Positions 1 to 8,596 of a stretch of DNA of 64,000 nt are shown one piece after another. Both the position numbers and the translations under genes were made by a program. Position 1 is the first letter of the stretch. Every line of letters begins with the position of its first letter. The stretch is from the NCBI GenBank assembly GCA_902799765.1, contig CADCBZ010000049.1, positions 18,179 to 82,178 of the forward strand, given 5' to 3'. A model generated the notes under the pieces. The model was not told where the DNA came from and did no database searches. It worked only from the letters and a program-made list of their open reading frames with translations. This stretch comes from an uncultured Prevotellaceae bacterium. GTDB lineage: Bacteria > Bacteroidota > Bacteroidia > Bacteroidales > Bacteroidaceae.

Positions 1-1439
1 TTTCTGCTGACGCAGACGAGTCATCAGGTCGTGGTTCTCAGGATTCGTAGAGATGGCACCTGTATTTGAATCCTTCTCTAAGCCACCAAGGATGTGGGTG
101 AAGCCCTCACGACCAGGCACAGCCCAGTAGCGGGTGCCGTTCTCAGCACGCATATAAGGCGTCCATTTACCCTTCAGTTCCTCAGGAACATAAGGTGGGT
201 TGATGGGATCAAGAGTTTGAAAGCACCGGAACCGTTAGCCACGAAGGCATCGGTAAGCAGCACGACGGGTGTCATGTGCTCGAGGGCAATCTTACAAGCC
301 TGGTAAGCAGCATCGAAACAGTCGGTAGGACTGGTTGCTGCCATGACGGGCATGGGACTTTCACCGTTACGGCCGAAGAGGGCCTGCAGGAGGTCGGTCT
401 GCTCAGACTTCGTGGGAAGACCTGTGGCAGGACCACCACGCTGCACGTCGAGTACTACAAGTGGCAACTCCATGATGACAGCGAGGTTCATAGCCTCACT
501 CTTCAGACAGATACCAGGACCAGAGGTAGAGGTAACACCCAGTGCACAACCAGAGATCTCGTCCTCGCACTGAACGGTGATCACACCACAAGACTTATGC
601 TTAGAGAGTTCGTGCAGTACATCAGTAGCAGGGGTGATAGGATAAGAACCCAGATAGAGTTTCAGACCTGCCTTCTCAGCAGCAGCGATGAAACCGTAGG
701 CCGTAGCCTTGTTACCAGTGATATCCATATAGCGTCCAGGCACCTTCTCCTTAGACTCTACGCGATAGACGTTGACGGTAGAAGAGTGGGTGTTGTGTCC
801 GTAGTCGTAACCAGCCTGGATCACCTTGATGTTTGCCTCAGCGATGGCAGGCTTCTTGGCGAACTTCTCGCGCAGGAAGTTGGCTACGAGGTTCAGGTCG
901 CGATCGAAGAGCCAGCAGACGAGACCCAGGGCGAACATGTTACGGCACTTCATCATGGCCTTCATGTCCATACCAGAGTCAGCGAGACAGTCCTTCACCA
1001 TCGTGGTGAGTGGGCACTGGATCACGCGATCTGGGTCGATATTCATCTCACCGAGATAGTCTTCAGTCTGGAACTGAGCCTTCTCCAAGTCCTTGGGACC
1101 GAAGGAGTCGGTATCGATGATGATGGTGGCACCCGGCTTAGCATAACGGTACTGCGTCTTCAGCGCAGCAGCGTTCATGGCTACCAGCACGTCGCATTTG
1201 TCGCCAGGCGTATAGACCTGACCAGCGCCGATGTGAACCTGGAAACCAGACACACCGGTGAGCGAACCTTGCGGGGCGCGGATGTCAGCGGGATAGTCGG
1301 GAAATGTAGAGATGCCGTTACCAACGGTGGCACTGACCGTAGAGAAGATGTTTCCAGCGAGTTGCATACCGTCGCCAGAGTCACCCGAGAAGCGTACGAC
1401 CACTTGGTCAAGCTCCTTCACTTCTAATTTTTCAGCCAT
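1..1439 (-). CDS. korA: 2-oxoacid:acceptor oxidoreductase subunit alpha (KorA-like), frame-disrupted, partial
   Basis: Alpha subunit of a 2-oxoglutarate/2-oxoacid:ferredoxin oxidoreductase, which decarboxylates 2-oxoacids to acyl-CoA and reduces ferredoxin in the cytoplasm. The N-terminal gamma-type domain carries FSGDSGDGMQLAG; the pyrimidine-binding alpha domain begins near residue 240 with GNKATAYG and has GSYPITPATDVLHEL and DVQRGGPATGLPTKSEQ. The frame breaks at about 209-215: after GSGAFKL the reading shifts and the expected C-terminal sequence (DPINPPYVPEELKG onwards) continues in another frame to the window edge. A short proline-rich stretch usual at this point is missing, so this is a small deletion rather than a one-base slip. 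The 3' end lies outside the window. The gene starts 51 bases inside a good Bacteroidota promoter. Confidence 0.88.
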
Positions 1440-1489
1440 ATTCTTTAATAATTAACTAATGTTCTAGCAATGATTATTGAAAATCGCTG

Positions 1490-1521
1490 CAAAATTATTC
1501 AATTCTGCCCTAAATACCAAA
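1490..1521 (-). promoter_or_regulatory. korA promoter
   Basis: On the minus strand the -7 element TAATTTTG (1490-1497) lies 20 nt downstream of a TTTG -33 element (1518-1521), matching the Bacteroidota housekeeping sigma consensus. It points at korA. Confidence 0.6.
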
Positions 1522-1534
1522 AGAAAAACGTAAA

Positions 1535-1584
1535 AAATGCATATTTGCTTGCGAATTTTGGTAAATTCATGCAAATATGCATTT
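1535..1584. promoter_or_regulatory. 14-bp inverted repeat upstream of korA promoter
   Basis: AAATGCATATTTGC (1535-1548) and GCAAATATGCATTT (1571-1584) are perfect inverted repeats separated by 22 nt, with a second, slightly off-centre inner pair GAATTT/AAATTC. The element sits just upstream of the korA -33 box and immediately after the end of the nucleoside kinase gene. It could be a regulator site or a hairpin. There is no T-run, so a terminator is less likely. The binding protein is unknown. Confidence 0.5.
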
Positions 1585-1617
1585 CTCTTGCAATAAATAT
1601 TCAGTCCTTGGCGGGGA

Positions 1618-3315
1618 TTAATATTCGAATGATGAACCACCCAGGAACTCACGAAGCAGTGATGTCGGTGGGATCTGCGTCTCTGGAATCGGTTTAATGT
1701 ATTTCAGGAACTTCAGCAGGCGATAGGCCTCAGCATGCTCAGGACAGTCCTCAGGCACCTGCTCCAGCAGGGGCTCTGCCTGACTCTTGATAACAGCCAG
1801 TTCGAAAAGCATGGCTGTATTGAACATGGCGTCGGCATTCTCCTGATAGGGGAAGATCCACTTGTTCTCACCAGCACGGACTGACGGCCAACGGCGGATC
1901 GTGTCCAAAGCGGAGACACCACGATACTTATGATCGCGGATGATACGACGCAACATACGGTTGTCCGTCGTTGGGATATAATTGTGGTTGTCGAGCAGAA
2001 TGGTGGTCAGCGCTGAGGCATACACACGGAAGATCTGATCGTTGGGAATCTGGGCCGTTAGTTCAGGATTGAGGGCGTGGATACCTTCTACCACCAGCAC
2101 TTCATCGTCGTGCAGTGTCAGTTTCTTACCACTCATCACACTCTTTCCTGTGGGGAAGTCGTAACGGGGCAACTCCACCTCCTCGCCATTGAAGAGTTTG
2201 GTCAGTTGCTCGTTAAAGAGTGGCAGGTTCAGGGCATGCAGATGCTCGAAGTCATATTCGCCCTTCTCGTCGAGTGGTGTCTTTTCACGATCGAGGAAAT
2301 AGTCATCGAGGGAGATGCCAATGGGCTTGATGCCGTTGACAGCCAACTGGACACTGAGTCGCTTACAGGTGGTGGTCTTTCCAGATGACGACGGACCAGC
2401 AATGAGTACGAGTCTCACGCCCTTGCTGTTGCCCAAACCGAGGGAGGCTGGCGGATTGACACGCTGGGCAATCTCGTCGGCAATCCTTCCAATCTTCTTC
2501 TCCTGAAGGGCCTCACTGATCTGAATCAGTTGTGAGGATTTGCCGCTGATGATAGCCCCGTTCAGATCGCCGATGGTACGCAGGCCGATAATGTTCTGCC
2601 ACTGATGGTGTTCTTTGAAGATGCCGAACATCTTGTCCTGATGGGTCATCTCACCAAGCTCGTCAGGGTGATCACGGGAGGGCAGACGCAGCAACAGACC
2701 ATCATAATACTTCTCCACACCGAAAAGATAGAGTTGGGAGGTGTTGGTGAGCAATGCACCATAATAGTAATCCACATAGCCATCGATATCGTAATAGACG
2801 GTATAAAGTTTTCCTGTACTCTTCAGCAGTTTGACCTTTGAGCGGTTGTGCAGACTGTCAAAGAGTTCGATGGCCTCTTGTGTAGATGTCTCGTGGCGAT
2901 GGATGGGCATGGCGGCATCGATGATCTCCTGCATCTTGCGGCGGATGGCGCCTGCATCTTCGATGGTGACGGGACGGCCGATGTTCAGATTGACATAGTA
3001 GCCGTTTGAAACGGGGATGTCGATAGCCACCTTACAGGGATCGAAAAGCGCATGGGCTGCCTTGCAGAGTACGAAGAACAGACTGCGGGTGTAGGCACGG
3101 AGACCACTGGAGGATGTGATATCGAGAAACTCCACATCCTTTGGGGAGTACAAACGGTAGTGCATACCCTCCACCTTATTATTTACGTGCGCGCTAAGCG
3201 GACCGTATTGCATCTTCAAGCCTGACTTTTTATAGATATCCTCAAGGTTTGAACCTACAGGCACCTCGATGGTTGCTCCATTGTTCTTACAGCGAACCTG
3301 AATCGTTTTTTCCAT
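1618..3315 (-). CDS. nucleoside (uridine-type) kinase with TGS-like N-terminus
   Basis: A 565-residue protein of the Bacteroidota long nucleoside kinase family. The N-terminal part (about 1-60) resembles a TGS/ubiquitin-like domain, followed by a threonyl-tRNA-synthetase-like second domain. The C-terminal half is a P-loop uridine kinase/phosphoribulokinase domain with GPSSSGKTTTCKRL (Walker A, near residue 285) and LDDYFLDREKTPLDEKG. It probably phosphorylates uridine or cytidine for pyrimidine salvage, although the substrate cannot be read from sequence. The ATG at 3315 was chosen because it opens the conserved MEKTIQVRCKNNG and lies 34 nt from the promoter. The frame is open further upstream, but that extension covers the promoter. 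It is divergent from the Na/Pi symporter. Confidence 0.88.
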   Translation of the reverse strand: MEKTIQVRCKNNGATIEVPVGSNLEDIYKKSGLKMQYGPLSAHVNNKVEGMHYRLYSPKDVEFLDITSSSGLRAYTRSLFFVLCKAAHALFDPCKVAIDIPVSNGYYVNLNIGRPVTIEDAGAIRRKMQEIIDAAMPIHRHETSTQEAIELFDSLHNRSKVKLLKSTGKLYTVYYDIDGYVDYYYGALLTNTSQLYLFGVEKYYDGLLLRLPSRDHPDELGEMTHQDKMFGIFKEHHQWQNIIGLRTIGDLNGAIISGKSSQLIQISEALQEKKIGRIADEIAQRVNPPASLGLGNSKGVRLVLIAGPSSSGKTTTCKRLSVQLAVNGIKPIGISLDDYFLDREKTPLDEKGEYDFEHLHALNLPLFNEQLTKLFNGEEVELPRYDFPTGKSVMSGKKLTLHDDEVLVVEGIHALNPELTAQIPNDQIFRVYASALTTILLDNHNYIPTTDNRMLRRIIRDHKYRGVSALDTIRRWPSVRAGENKWIFPYQENADAMFNTAMLFELAVIKSQAEPLLEQVPEDCPEHAEAYRLLKFLKYIKPIPETQIPPTSLLREFLGGSSFEY

Positions 3316-3348
3316 ATCCTTACTTAATAGTTTTAGGTGAATTTTCTG

Positions 3349-3407
3349 CAAAGATAGTAATTTTCTTCCATCTTCATTCGTAATTTTTATTTTTTTTTGT
3401 ATCTTTG
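3349..3407. promoter_or_regulatory. divergent promoters of nucleoside kinase and Na/Pi symporter
   Basis: The minus-strand -7 element TATCTTTG (3349-3356) serves the kinase and the plus-strand TATCTTTG (3400-3407) serves the symporter. The region between is A/T-rich; T-rich sequence stands where the -33 elements are expected. Confidence 0.6.
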
Positions 3408-3439
3408 TAGCCGAAATATCAAATTTATAGCAAATCATT

Positions 3440-5120
3440 ATGTCGATTTGGATTATTTTTAAGCTTCTGGGTTCACTCGCCCTTCTGATGTTTGGTATGA
3501 AGTCGATGAGTGAAGCCTTGCAAAAGATGGCGGGTCCGCAGTTGCGACACGTCCTTGGTGCAATGACTACCAATCGTTTTACAGGTATGTTGACAGGTAT
3601 GCTGGTAACAGCGTCTGTCCAGTCTTCTACGGCAACGACGGTGATGACTGTCTCGTTTGTGAATGCTGGACTCTTGACGTTGGCTCAGGCCATCTCTGTC
3701 ATCATGGGTGCTAACATCGGAACCACGCTGACGGCATGGATTATGTCTGCTGGTATGTCGTTCGACATCACCAGTGCTGTCTATCCTGCCTTCTTCATGG
3801 GTATCATCCTGATCTATCTGAAGAAATACAGATATATCGGCGACTTCCTGTTTGGTCTGTCATTCCTGTTGTTGGGTCTGGGAACCCTCCGCATGACGGG
3901 TACAGAGATGCATCTGGGTGAGAATGAGGCTTTGCTCAATTTCTTCGCCTCGTTTGATCCAGATTCGTTCCTCACCACCCTGGTCTTCCTGTTCTTAGGT
4001 GGTGTGATGACCTTCTGCGTACAGTCGTCGGCAGCTGTGATGGCTATCACGATGATTCTCTGTTCCAGTGGCGCCCTGCCTATCTATCAGGGTATCGCGC
4101 TGGTGATGGGTGAGAACATCGGAACCACCGTTACCTCGAACCTCGCTGCGATGTCTGCCAATACCCAGGCTCGTCGCGCTGCTTTGGCCCACATGTTCTT
4201 TAATGTGTTTGGCGTCATCTGGATCCTGTTCGTCTTCCGTCCGTTCATCGATATGGTATGCGGATGGGTAGGCTATGATGTCGATATGCAGAAAGAGGCC
4301 GTTGAGACCAGCGTGTTCCTGGCCAACTCGGCTAAGCTGAGCTTTGTACTTGCTGCCTTCCACACAGCCTTCAATGTGGCGAATACCTTTATTCTCATCT
4401 GGTTTATTCCCCAGATTGAGCGCTTCGTCTGCTGGGTTATCAAACCTAAGAAGGTGGATGAGGAAGATGAGTTCCGTCTGCACTTCATTACTGCTGGCTT
4501 CATGAAGACCCCAGAGCTCTCAGTGTTAGAGGCTCAGAAGGAGATTCAGTCGTTCTCAGAGCGTATGCAGCGTATGTTTGGTATGGTGCGTGAGTTGCTG
4601 ACGCTTTCGAGCAGCGCCTCCAACAAGAAGGACAGCAAGGCAGGTGATTTCAATAAGCTTTATACGCGTATTGAGAAGTATGAGGGTATCAGTGATAACA
4701 TGGAGTTGGAGATTGCCAAGTATCTCGATTCCGTGAGTGATGCCCACCTCTCTGACGACACGAAGGCCAAGATCCGTGCAATGCTTCGTGAGATCTCCGA
4801 ACTGGAGTCGATCGGCGATGCCTGCTTTAACATGGCGCGCACCATCTCTCGTAAGTATAATGGTAAGGAGGATCACTTCATCGAGAAGCAGTATGATCAT
4901 ATCCATCAGATGATGGAACTCACGGATCAACCGTTCCTTCAATATCGAGCACGAGATCAACAACTACCGCAACCAGTTGAAGACACAGAACATCACTGAT
5001 GTAAATAACCACGAATACACTTATGCCGTAGGTACCATCTACATGGATCTCATCAACGAGTGCGAGAAACTTGGCGACTATGTCGTAAATGTCGTCGAGG
5101 CCCGCTTAGGTATCAGGTAA
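3440..5120 (+). CDS. Na/Pi cotransporter family protein, frame-disrupted near the 3' end
   Basis: Sodium-dependent phosphate symporter (NptA/PhoU-fusion type) of the inner membrane. The first 330 residues contain two inverted-repeat membrane halves, each with the family signature: SVQSSTATTVMTVSFVNAG with GANIGTTLTAW, and CVQSSAAVMAITM with GENIGTTVTSN. A PhoU-like helical domain follows from about residue 370. At 4930-4938 the frame shifts after MELTDQ. The PhoU tail (FNIEHEINNYRNQLK to VVEARLGIR) continues in another frame to a stop at 5120. Comparison with the usual family sequence suggests a missing linker of a few dozen nucleotides. Confidence 0.88.
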
Positions 5121-5146
5121 AGTCTATTGTTTTCAAACATATCAAA

Positions 5147-5223
5147 TTTGGCAGGGATTTCTAAAATTCCCTGCCATTTTCTTTTTGAGTTTCAAAAATA
5201 ATCCTTATCTTTGCCAACGAAAT
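5147..5223 (+). repeat. terminator-promoter repeat module, copy 1
   Basis: The hairpin GGCAGGGA (5150-5157) / TCCCTGCC (5168-5175) is followed by a T-rich run and then a Bacteroidota promoter: TTTG (5184-5187), 18 nt, TATCTTTG (5206-5213). The same roughly 75-nt unit recurs at 5638 and 6520. Here it ends the symporter gene and starts the nucleotidyltransferase. Confidence 0.75.
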
Positions 5224-5234
5224 AGATAACGCTT

Positions 5235-5528
5235 ATGTTAGACAGAACACAGACGATAGAAAAGCTGAAGTCCACCCGTGAGTACCTTAGTGAGCACTAC
5301 GGGGTTAGTTCGATGCTTCTTTTTGGTTCCGTTGCCAGAAATGAACAAAAGGAAGGTAGCGATGTTGACGTATGTGTTGAAATGAAGCCCAATCTCTTCA
5401 AACAGGCTGGAGTAAAATGTTATCTACAAGAACTTTTAGGTTGCTCCGTCGATGTTGTCCGTATGAGAGAAAGTATGAATCAATTGTTTAAACAACAAAT
5501 TCAAAAGTATGGAATTCGAGTCTACTGA
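5235..5528 (+). CDS. MntA-type nucleotidyltransferase (possible antitoxin)
   Basis: A 97-residue minimal nucleotidyltransferase. The Pol-beta signature is clear: LLFGSVARNEQKEGSDVDV (residues 28-46) supplies the GS motif and the two metal-binding Asp residues. Such proteins pair with HEPN toxins and can AMPylate them. Here the expected HEPN gene is absent: the next frame, overlapping the stop as TGATG, encodes only 31 residues. It is transcribed from repeat module copy 1. It may be an orphan or remnant of a MntA/HEPN module. Confidence 0.75.
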   Translation: MLDRTQTIEKLKSTREYLSEHYGVSSMLLFGSVARNEQKEGSDVDVCVEMKPNLFKQAGVKCYLQELLGCSVDVVRMRESMNQLFKQQIQKYGIRVY

Positions 5529-5623
5529 TGAATGCTGTATTTGACATTATCAAGAATGACCTTAATCCGCTAAAAGAAGCAATAAACTATTTCAAAGAAC
5601 ACCTTTACCAAGACAACAAGTAA
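5528..5623 (+). CDS. 31-residue ORF coupled to the nucleotidyltransferase; possible HEPN remnant
   Basis: The ATG overlaps the stop of the preceding gene (TGATG), suggesting translational coupling. The peptide begins MNAVFDIIKNDLNPLKEAI and ends YQDNK. It is predicted helical but has no recognisable motif, and it lacks the RxxxxH motif of HEPN toxins. It could be the stub of a deleted partner gene. Repeat module copy 2 starts 14 nt downstream. Confidence 0.35.
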   Translation: MNAVFDIIKNDLNPLKEAINYFKEHLYQDNK

Positions 5624-5637
5624 TAATCAAACTTTAA

Positions 5638-5714
5638 TTTGGCAGGGATTTCCAAAATTTCCCTGCCATTTTCTTTTGAGTTTCAGAAATAATTCTTATC
5701 TTTGCCCTCGAAAT
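5638..5714 (+). repeat. terminator-promoter repeat module, copy 2
   Basis: Near-identical to copy 1: stem GGCAGGGA (5641-5648) / TCCCTGCC (5660-5667), the same T-rich tail, and -7 element TATCTTTG (5697-5704). Confidence 0.75.
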
Positions 5715-5745
5715 CATATTTGTTTAACTCTTAAACTATTTAATT

Positions 5746-5826
5746 ATGAGAAAGAAAATACTATTTTTAGTGCTAAAGCGTCAAATTGTTACTGATTTAT
5801 TTGGAAGTTGTTCATTAATTGATTAA
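5746..5826 (+). pseudogene. 26-residue remnant ORF behind repeat copy 2
   Basis: An ATG at 5746 opens a peptide beginning MRKKILFLVLKRQ that stops at 5826, within the -7 box of the higB promoter. A lysine-rich start followed by hydrophobic residues looks like the 5' end of an exported-protein gene cut short. There is nothing else to identify it, and it may not be a gene. Confidence 0.25.
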
Positions 5827-5831
5827 CTTTG
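5800..5831 (+). promoter_or_regulatory. higBA promoter
   Basis: TTTG (5800-5803), 20 nt, TAACTTTG (5824-5831). The predicted start is within about 8 nt of the ATG at 5845, so the mRNA leader is very short. Confidence 0.6.
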
Positions 5832-5844
5832 CGGAGGATTTCTG

Positions 5845-6186
5845 ATGGAAAAGATCAGGTCAATCAAATTATTCGGGAATTACTATAAGGAATTCTACGT
5901 AGCACAAACAGCACCTGTCCGTGATAAGATAAATCAGGTACTGAAGCTGATTGAAACCCAACGATTGATTCCTGCAAAGTTCTTTAGATACTTAGAGAAC
6001 TCGGATGGAATATATGAGATCAGGGTAGAGGTTGGTAATAATATCTATCGGATATTTTGCTGTTTTGACGAAGGCGCAGTCATTGTACTGTTTCATGGCA
6101 TCCAAAAGAAAAGTCAAAAGACACCGCCAAAAGAAATCAGACGTGCAGAAGCTATAAAAAAGGAATATTTTAAAAGTAAGGTATAA
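5845..6186 (+). CDS. higB: RelE/HigB-like toxin (Gp49-type)
   Basis: A 113-residue basic protein of the phage-derived Gp49/HigB-like branch of the RelE superfamily. Typical features are the N-terminal KEFYVAQTAPVRDKI helix, the central YLENSDGIYEIRVEVGNNIYRIFCCFDEG sheet region (two parts) and LFHGIQKKSQKTPPKEIRRAE, which includes the conserved F-x-KK-x-x-K-T-P motif. Family members are mRNA-cleaving toxins. It comes first in its pair, as in host-inhibition-of-growth systems, and the antitoxin follows after one base. Confidence 0.82.
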   Translation: MEKIRSIKLFGNYYKEFYVAQTAPVRDKINQVLKLIETQRLIPAKFFRYLENSDGIYEIRVEVGNNIYRIFCCFDEGAVIVLFHGIQKKSQKTPPKEIRRAEAIKKEYFKSKV

Positions 6187-6187
6187 T

Positions 6188-6499
6188 ATGACAGACGAGA
6201 AGAAAAAAGCAATCATGAGTTGCACTTCATTCGATGAAATATTGAATGAGGAATATGGTGCTATGGGAACGCCAGAGCGTATGAAGTTTGAGGCAGATGC
6301 AGAAGCCTTCTGCTTGGCAGAGACACTGAAAGAGCAGCGTCGTCTTGCAGGTCTTACTCAACAGGAATTGGCAGATAAGATTGGAACCAAGAAAAGCTAT
6401 ATCTCCAAATTGGAGAATGGCCACGCAGATATCCAGCTTTCTACACTTTTCCGCATATTTGCTGGTTTAGGCAAACGAGTATCGCTTACTATATTATAA
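6188..6499 (+). CDS. higA: XRE-family HTH antitoxin (HigA-like)
   Basis: A 103-residue antitoxin. Residues 50-100 form a Cro/C1 helix-turn-helix (LAGLTQQELADKIGTKKSYI, then SKLENGHADIQLSTLFRI). The first 45 residues probably neutralise the toxin. It starts 1 nt after higB in the same transcript and is expected to bind the toxin and repress their shared promoter. Repeat module copy 3 follows the stop by 20 nt. Confidence 0.85.
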   Translation: MTDEKKKAIMSCTSFDEILNEEYGAMGTPERMKFEADAEAFCLAETLKEQRRLAGLTQQELADKIGTKKSYISKLENGHADIQLSTLFRIFAGLGKRVSLTIL

Positions 6500-6519
6500 T
6501 TGTAGTTGATTCGATTTTA

Positions 6520-6590
6520 TTTGGCAGGGATTTCTAAAATTTCCCTGCCATTTCCTTTTTAGTTTCAGAAATTATTTTTAACTTTGCCCC
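6520..6590 (+). repeat. terminator-promoter repeat module, copy 3
   Basis: Stem GGCAGGGA (6523-6530) / TCCCTGCC (6542-6549), T-rich tail, then a promoter with -7 TAACTTTG (6579-6586). It ends the higBA transcript and starts the structured RNA candidate. Confidence 0.72.
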
Positions 6591-6591
6591 G

Positions 6592-6911
6592 TCTTTACTC
6601 TTAAAGCTTTTAGCGTAAGCAGAAGCGGATGGGTGGGGACTACATAATAGAAAAGGTGTCTGCTTGACGCTTTGTTCTTTGACTACTCAAAGTCTCGCAA
6701 ACTATTGAATCCTGTCAAAGCAAAGCAACGGTAGATGTCCATTGGGTATGTTTATATAGACAGCCCTTATTGTGCTTTTCCAAGCACAAGGGGTAATCGT
6801 ATATACATAGCTTGTGTGGGCTTCTGCGTTGCTCGTTTCGGACAGGATGGGCAATGCGAGACGCCTTGAGTAGTGGGACGAGTAACAGGTACAGCAACCC
6901 ACACTTTTTTT
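6592..6911 (+). ncRNA. candidate structured RNA with own promoter and terminator
   Basis: This stretch has no convincing ORF but is rich in pairing: AGCGTAAGCAGA (6612-6623) with TCTGCTTGACGCT (6659-6671); CTTTGA/TCAAAG (6677-6692); TTGTGCTT/AAGCACAA with a TTCC loop (6770-6789); GCGTTGCTC (6826-6834) with GGGCAATGC (6849-6857, includes G-U pairs); and GTGTGGG (6814-6820) with CCCACAC (6898-6904), followed by seven T (6905-6911). A Bacteroidota promoter sits at its 5' edge. It could be a free small RNA or an attenuating leader of the cotH gene 79 nt downstream. I could not match it to tmRNA, RNase P, SRP or 6S RNA. Confidence 0.5.
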
Positions 6912-6945
6912 ATGATGTACCACAACAATACTATTAATATAAAAG

Positions 6946-6971
6946 GTCTTATCCGGGGATGCTTGTAAGAC
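6946..6971 (+). promoter_or_regulatory. hairpin in the cotH leader
   Basis: GTCTTA (6946-6951) pairs with TAAGAC (6966-6971), 18 nt before the cotH start. No separate promoter is obvious between 6912 and 6989, so cotH may depend on read-through from the RNA upstream. Confidence 0.35.
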
Positions 6972-6989
6972 ATAGAGATATTGACTCAA

Positions 6990-8558
6990 ATGAAAAAACT
7001 ACTCTATTGTGTATTTGCATCAATCTTATTGTCCGCATGTAGTACAGATCTTACTGATGTAGAAAAAAGGTTGGACAATTTAGAAGGAGAAACAAAAAGC
7101 GCAAGCGAACAAATTGATGAATTAAAGAGAAAAGAACCACAGTTGCTCTCTATCTCTTTTCTTTCGAAAGACAATTCTATGCAATTGGTTGAGGATGTAA
7201 AAGGAGAGATAATAGGCGATAGTATTGTGGAGTGTTGGATTAAGAATATAGTGAATGATAAACTACTGATTCCACATTTTGAATATACTGGTGAGAGTGT
7301 AACTATCGATAATGTATCCGCTAAAAGTGATGAAACCCAAATCGACTTCAAGACTCCTATCAAACTGACTGTTTCCAATCAAGGAAAGACAAAAGATTAT
7401 ACCGTTTATGTGCACTCCTTTACAGGACTGCCTGTTTTGTGGATTGAAACAGAAGGTAGAGCTGAAATCACATCTAAGGATGATTACCTGAATGCACATC
7501 TAAAACTTGTGGAGGATGTACGTACTCGTTCTGCTGGTGGAGTAATGGAAGCAGATGTGAAGATTAAGGGTCGTGGAAATTCTACTTGGGGAATGCCTAA
7601 AAAGCCTTATGCCCTAAAGTTTGATGAGAAAACATCGCTTCTCGATGAACCAGAGGATAAGTCATGGGTGTTACTTGCTAACTATGCAGATAAGACATCT
7701 CTTCGCAATCAGACAGCCTTCTATATGGGAAGTATCAGTAATCTTGATTACACACCACGATTCCATTATGTTGATTTAATGCTAAATGGCAGATATAACG
7801 GAACCTATCAACTTGGTGACAAACTGAAAATCAGCAAAAATAGGGTGAATGTTGGGGATGATGGTTTTTTAATGGAGATTGACGCAAAGGCGGGAGCTGA
7901 TGAAATTACGTTTAAAACTAACCATTTAGGTCAGCCCGTTAATATTAAAGACCCAGATGTCGAAGTAAATGACGAAAATTACAATTACATTAAGGATTAT
8001 GTGATTACAGCTGAGAGTGCATTGTTTTCTGACGACTTTAAGGATATGGATAAAGGTTGGCAGAAATATATGGATATGGATTCATTCGTAGATTGGTACC
8101 TTATCAATGAGATTGCCAAGAATAATGACGCTTGTCTATTTACCAGCTGTTATATGAATTTAAAGCGTGGCGAAAAACTGAAAATGGGGCCTCTTTGGGA
8201 TTTTGATATTGCGTTTGGTAATGTGAACTATAATGGAACCTATCTTACTGATGGCTTTTGGATTAAAAACACTACATGGTATTCTCGTCTTTTCGAAGAT
8301 CCTGCATTCGTTACCAAAGTAAAGGAACGTTTCGATTATTTCTATAATCGCAAAAACGATATTATGAATGAGATAAACGCTAATGCCCAATATCTTAGAT
8401 ATTCAGCCCAAGAGAACAATAACAAATGGCATACATTATATACCTATACTTGGCCTAACTATGATATTTGGGGTAGCTATCAGAATGAAGTCCAGTCTAT
8501 GAAAGAGTGGCTCAATGCTCGCTTCGAATGGTTGAAGACAGAATTTGATAAGATGTAA
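6990..8558 (+). CDS. CotH-family lipoprotein
   Basis: A 522-residue outer-envelope lipoprotein. Signal peptide MKKLLYCVFASILLSAC with lipobox LSAC; the ATG at 6990 opens this signal. A short coiled coil (DVEKRLDNLEGETKSASEQ) follows, then a beta-rich domain to about residue 150. A CotH kinase-like domain comes next: KGRGNSTWGMPKKPYALKF, LNGRYNGTYQLGDKL, LMEIDAK and PLWDFDIAFGN. CotH proteins are atypical protein kinases related to spore-coat CotH and are common as surface proteins in gut Bacteroidota; the role here is unknown. It lies downstream of a structured RNA and ends 38 nt before the convergent Fic gene. Confidence 0.85.
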   Translation: MKKLLYCVFASILLSACSTDLTDVEKRLDNLEGETKSASEQIDELKRKEPQLLSISFLSKDNSMQLVEDVKGEIIGDSIVECWIKNIVNDKLLIPHFEYTGESVTIDNVSAKSDETQIDFKTPIKLTVSNQGKTKDYTVYVHSFTGLPVLWIETEGRAEITSKDDYLNAHLKLVEDVRTRSAGGVMEADVKIKGRGNSTWGMPKKPYALKFDEKTSLLDEPEDKSWVLLANYADKTSLRNQTAFYMGSISNLDYTPRFHYVDLMLNGRYNGTYQLGDKLKISKNRVNVGDDGFLMEIDAKAGADEITFKTNHLGQPVNIKDPDVEVNDENYNYIKDYVITAESALFSDDFKDMDKGWQKYMDMDSFVDWYLINEIAKNNDACLFTSCYMNLKRGEKLKMGPLWDFDIAFGNVNYNGTYLTDGFWIKNTTWYSRLFEDPAFVTKVKERFDYFYNRKNDIMNEINANAQYLRYSAQENNNKWHTLYTYTWPNYDIWGSYQNEVQSMKEWLNARFEWLKTEFDKM

Positions 8559-8596
8559 GACATTCGTTTTAAACACTTCTTTCCCTCCTCAATACT

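Noticed and set aside
276-1427. Long plus-strand ORF opposite korA
   Set aside because: Antisense shadow of a conserved gene with no recognisable protein motif.
1470-1697. 75-residue plus-strand ORF between korA and the nucleoside kinase
   Set aside because: It overlaps the korA promoter, the inverted repeat and the 3' end of the kinase gene, with no protein-like features.
5831-5845. GGAGG before higB as a Shine-Dalgarno
   Set aside because: The -7 box at 5824-5831 puts the transcript start at about 5837, so most of the GGAGG would not be in the mRNA.
6592-6911. Retron or group II intron
   Set aside because: No reverse transcriptase gene lies nearby and the typical domain V or msr/msd arrangement is not seen.
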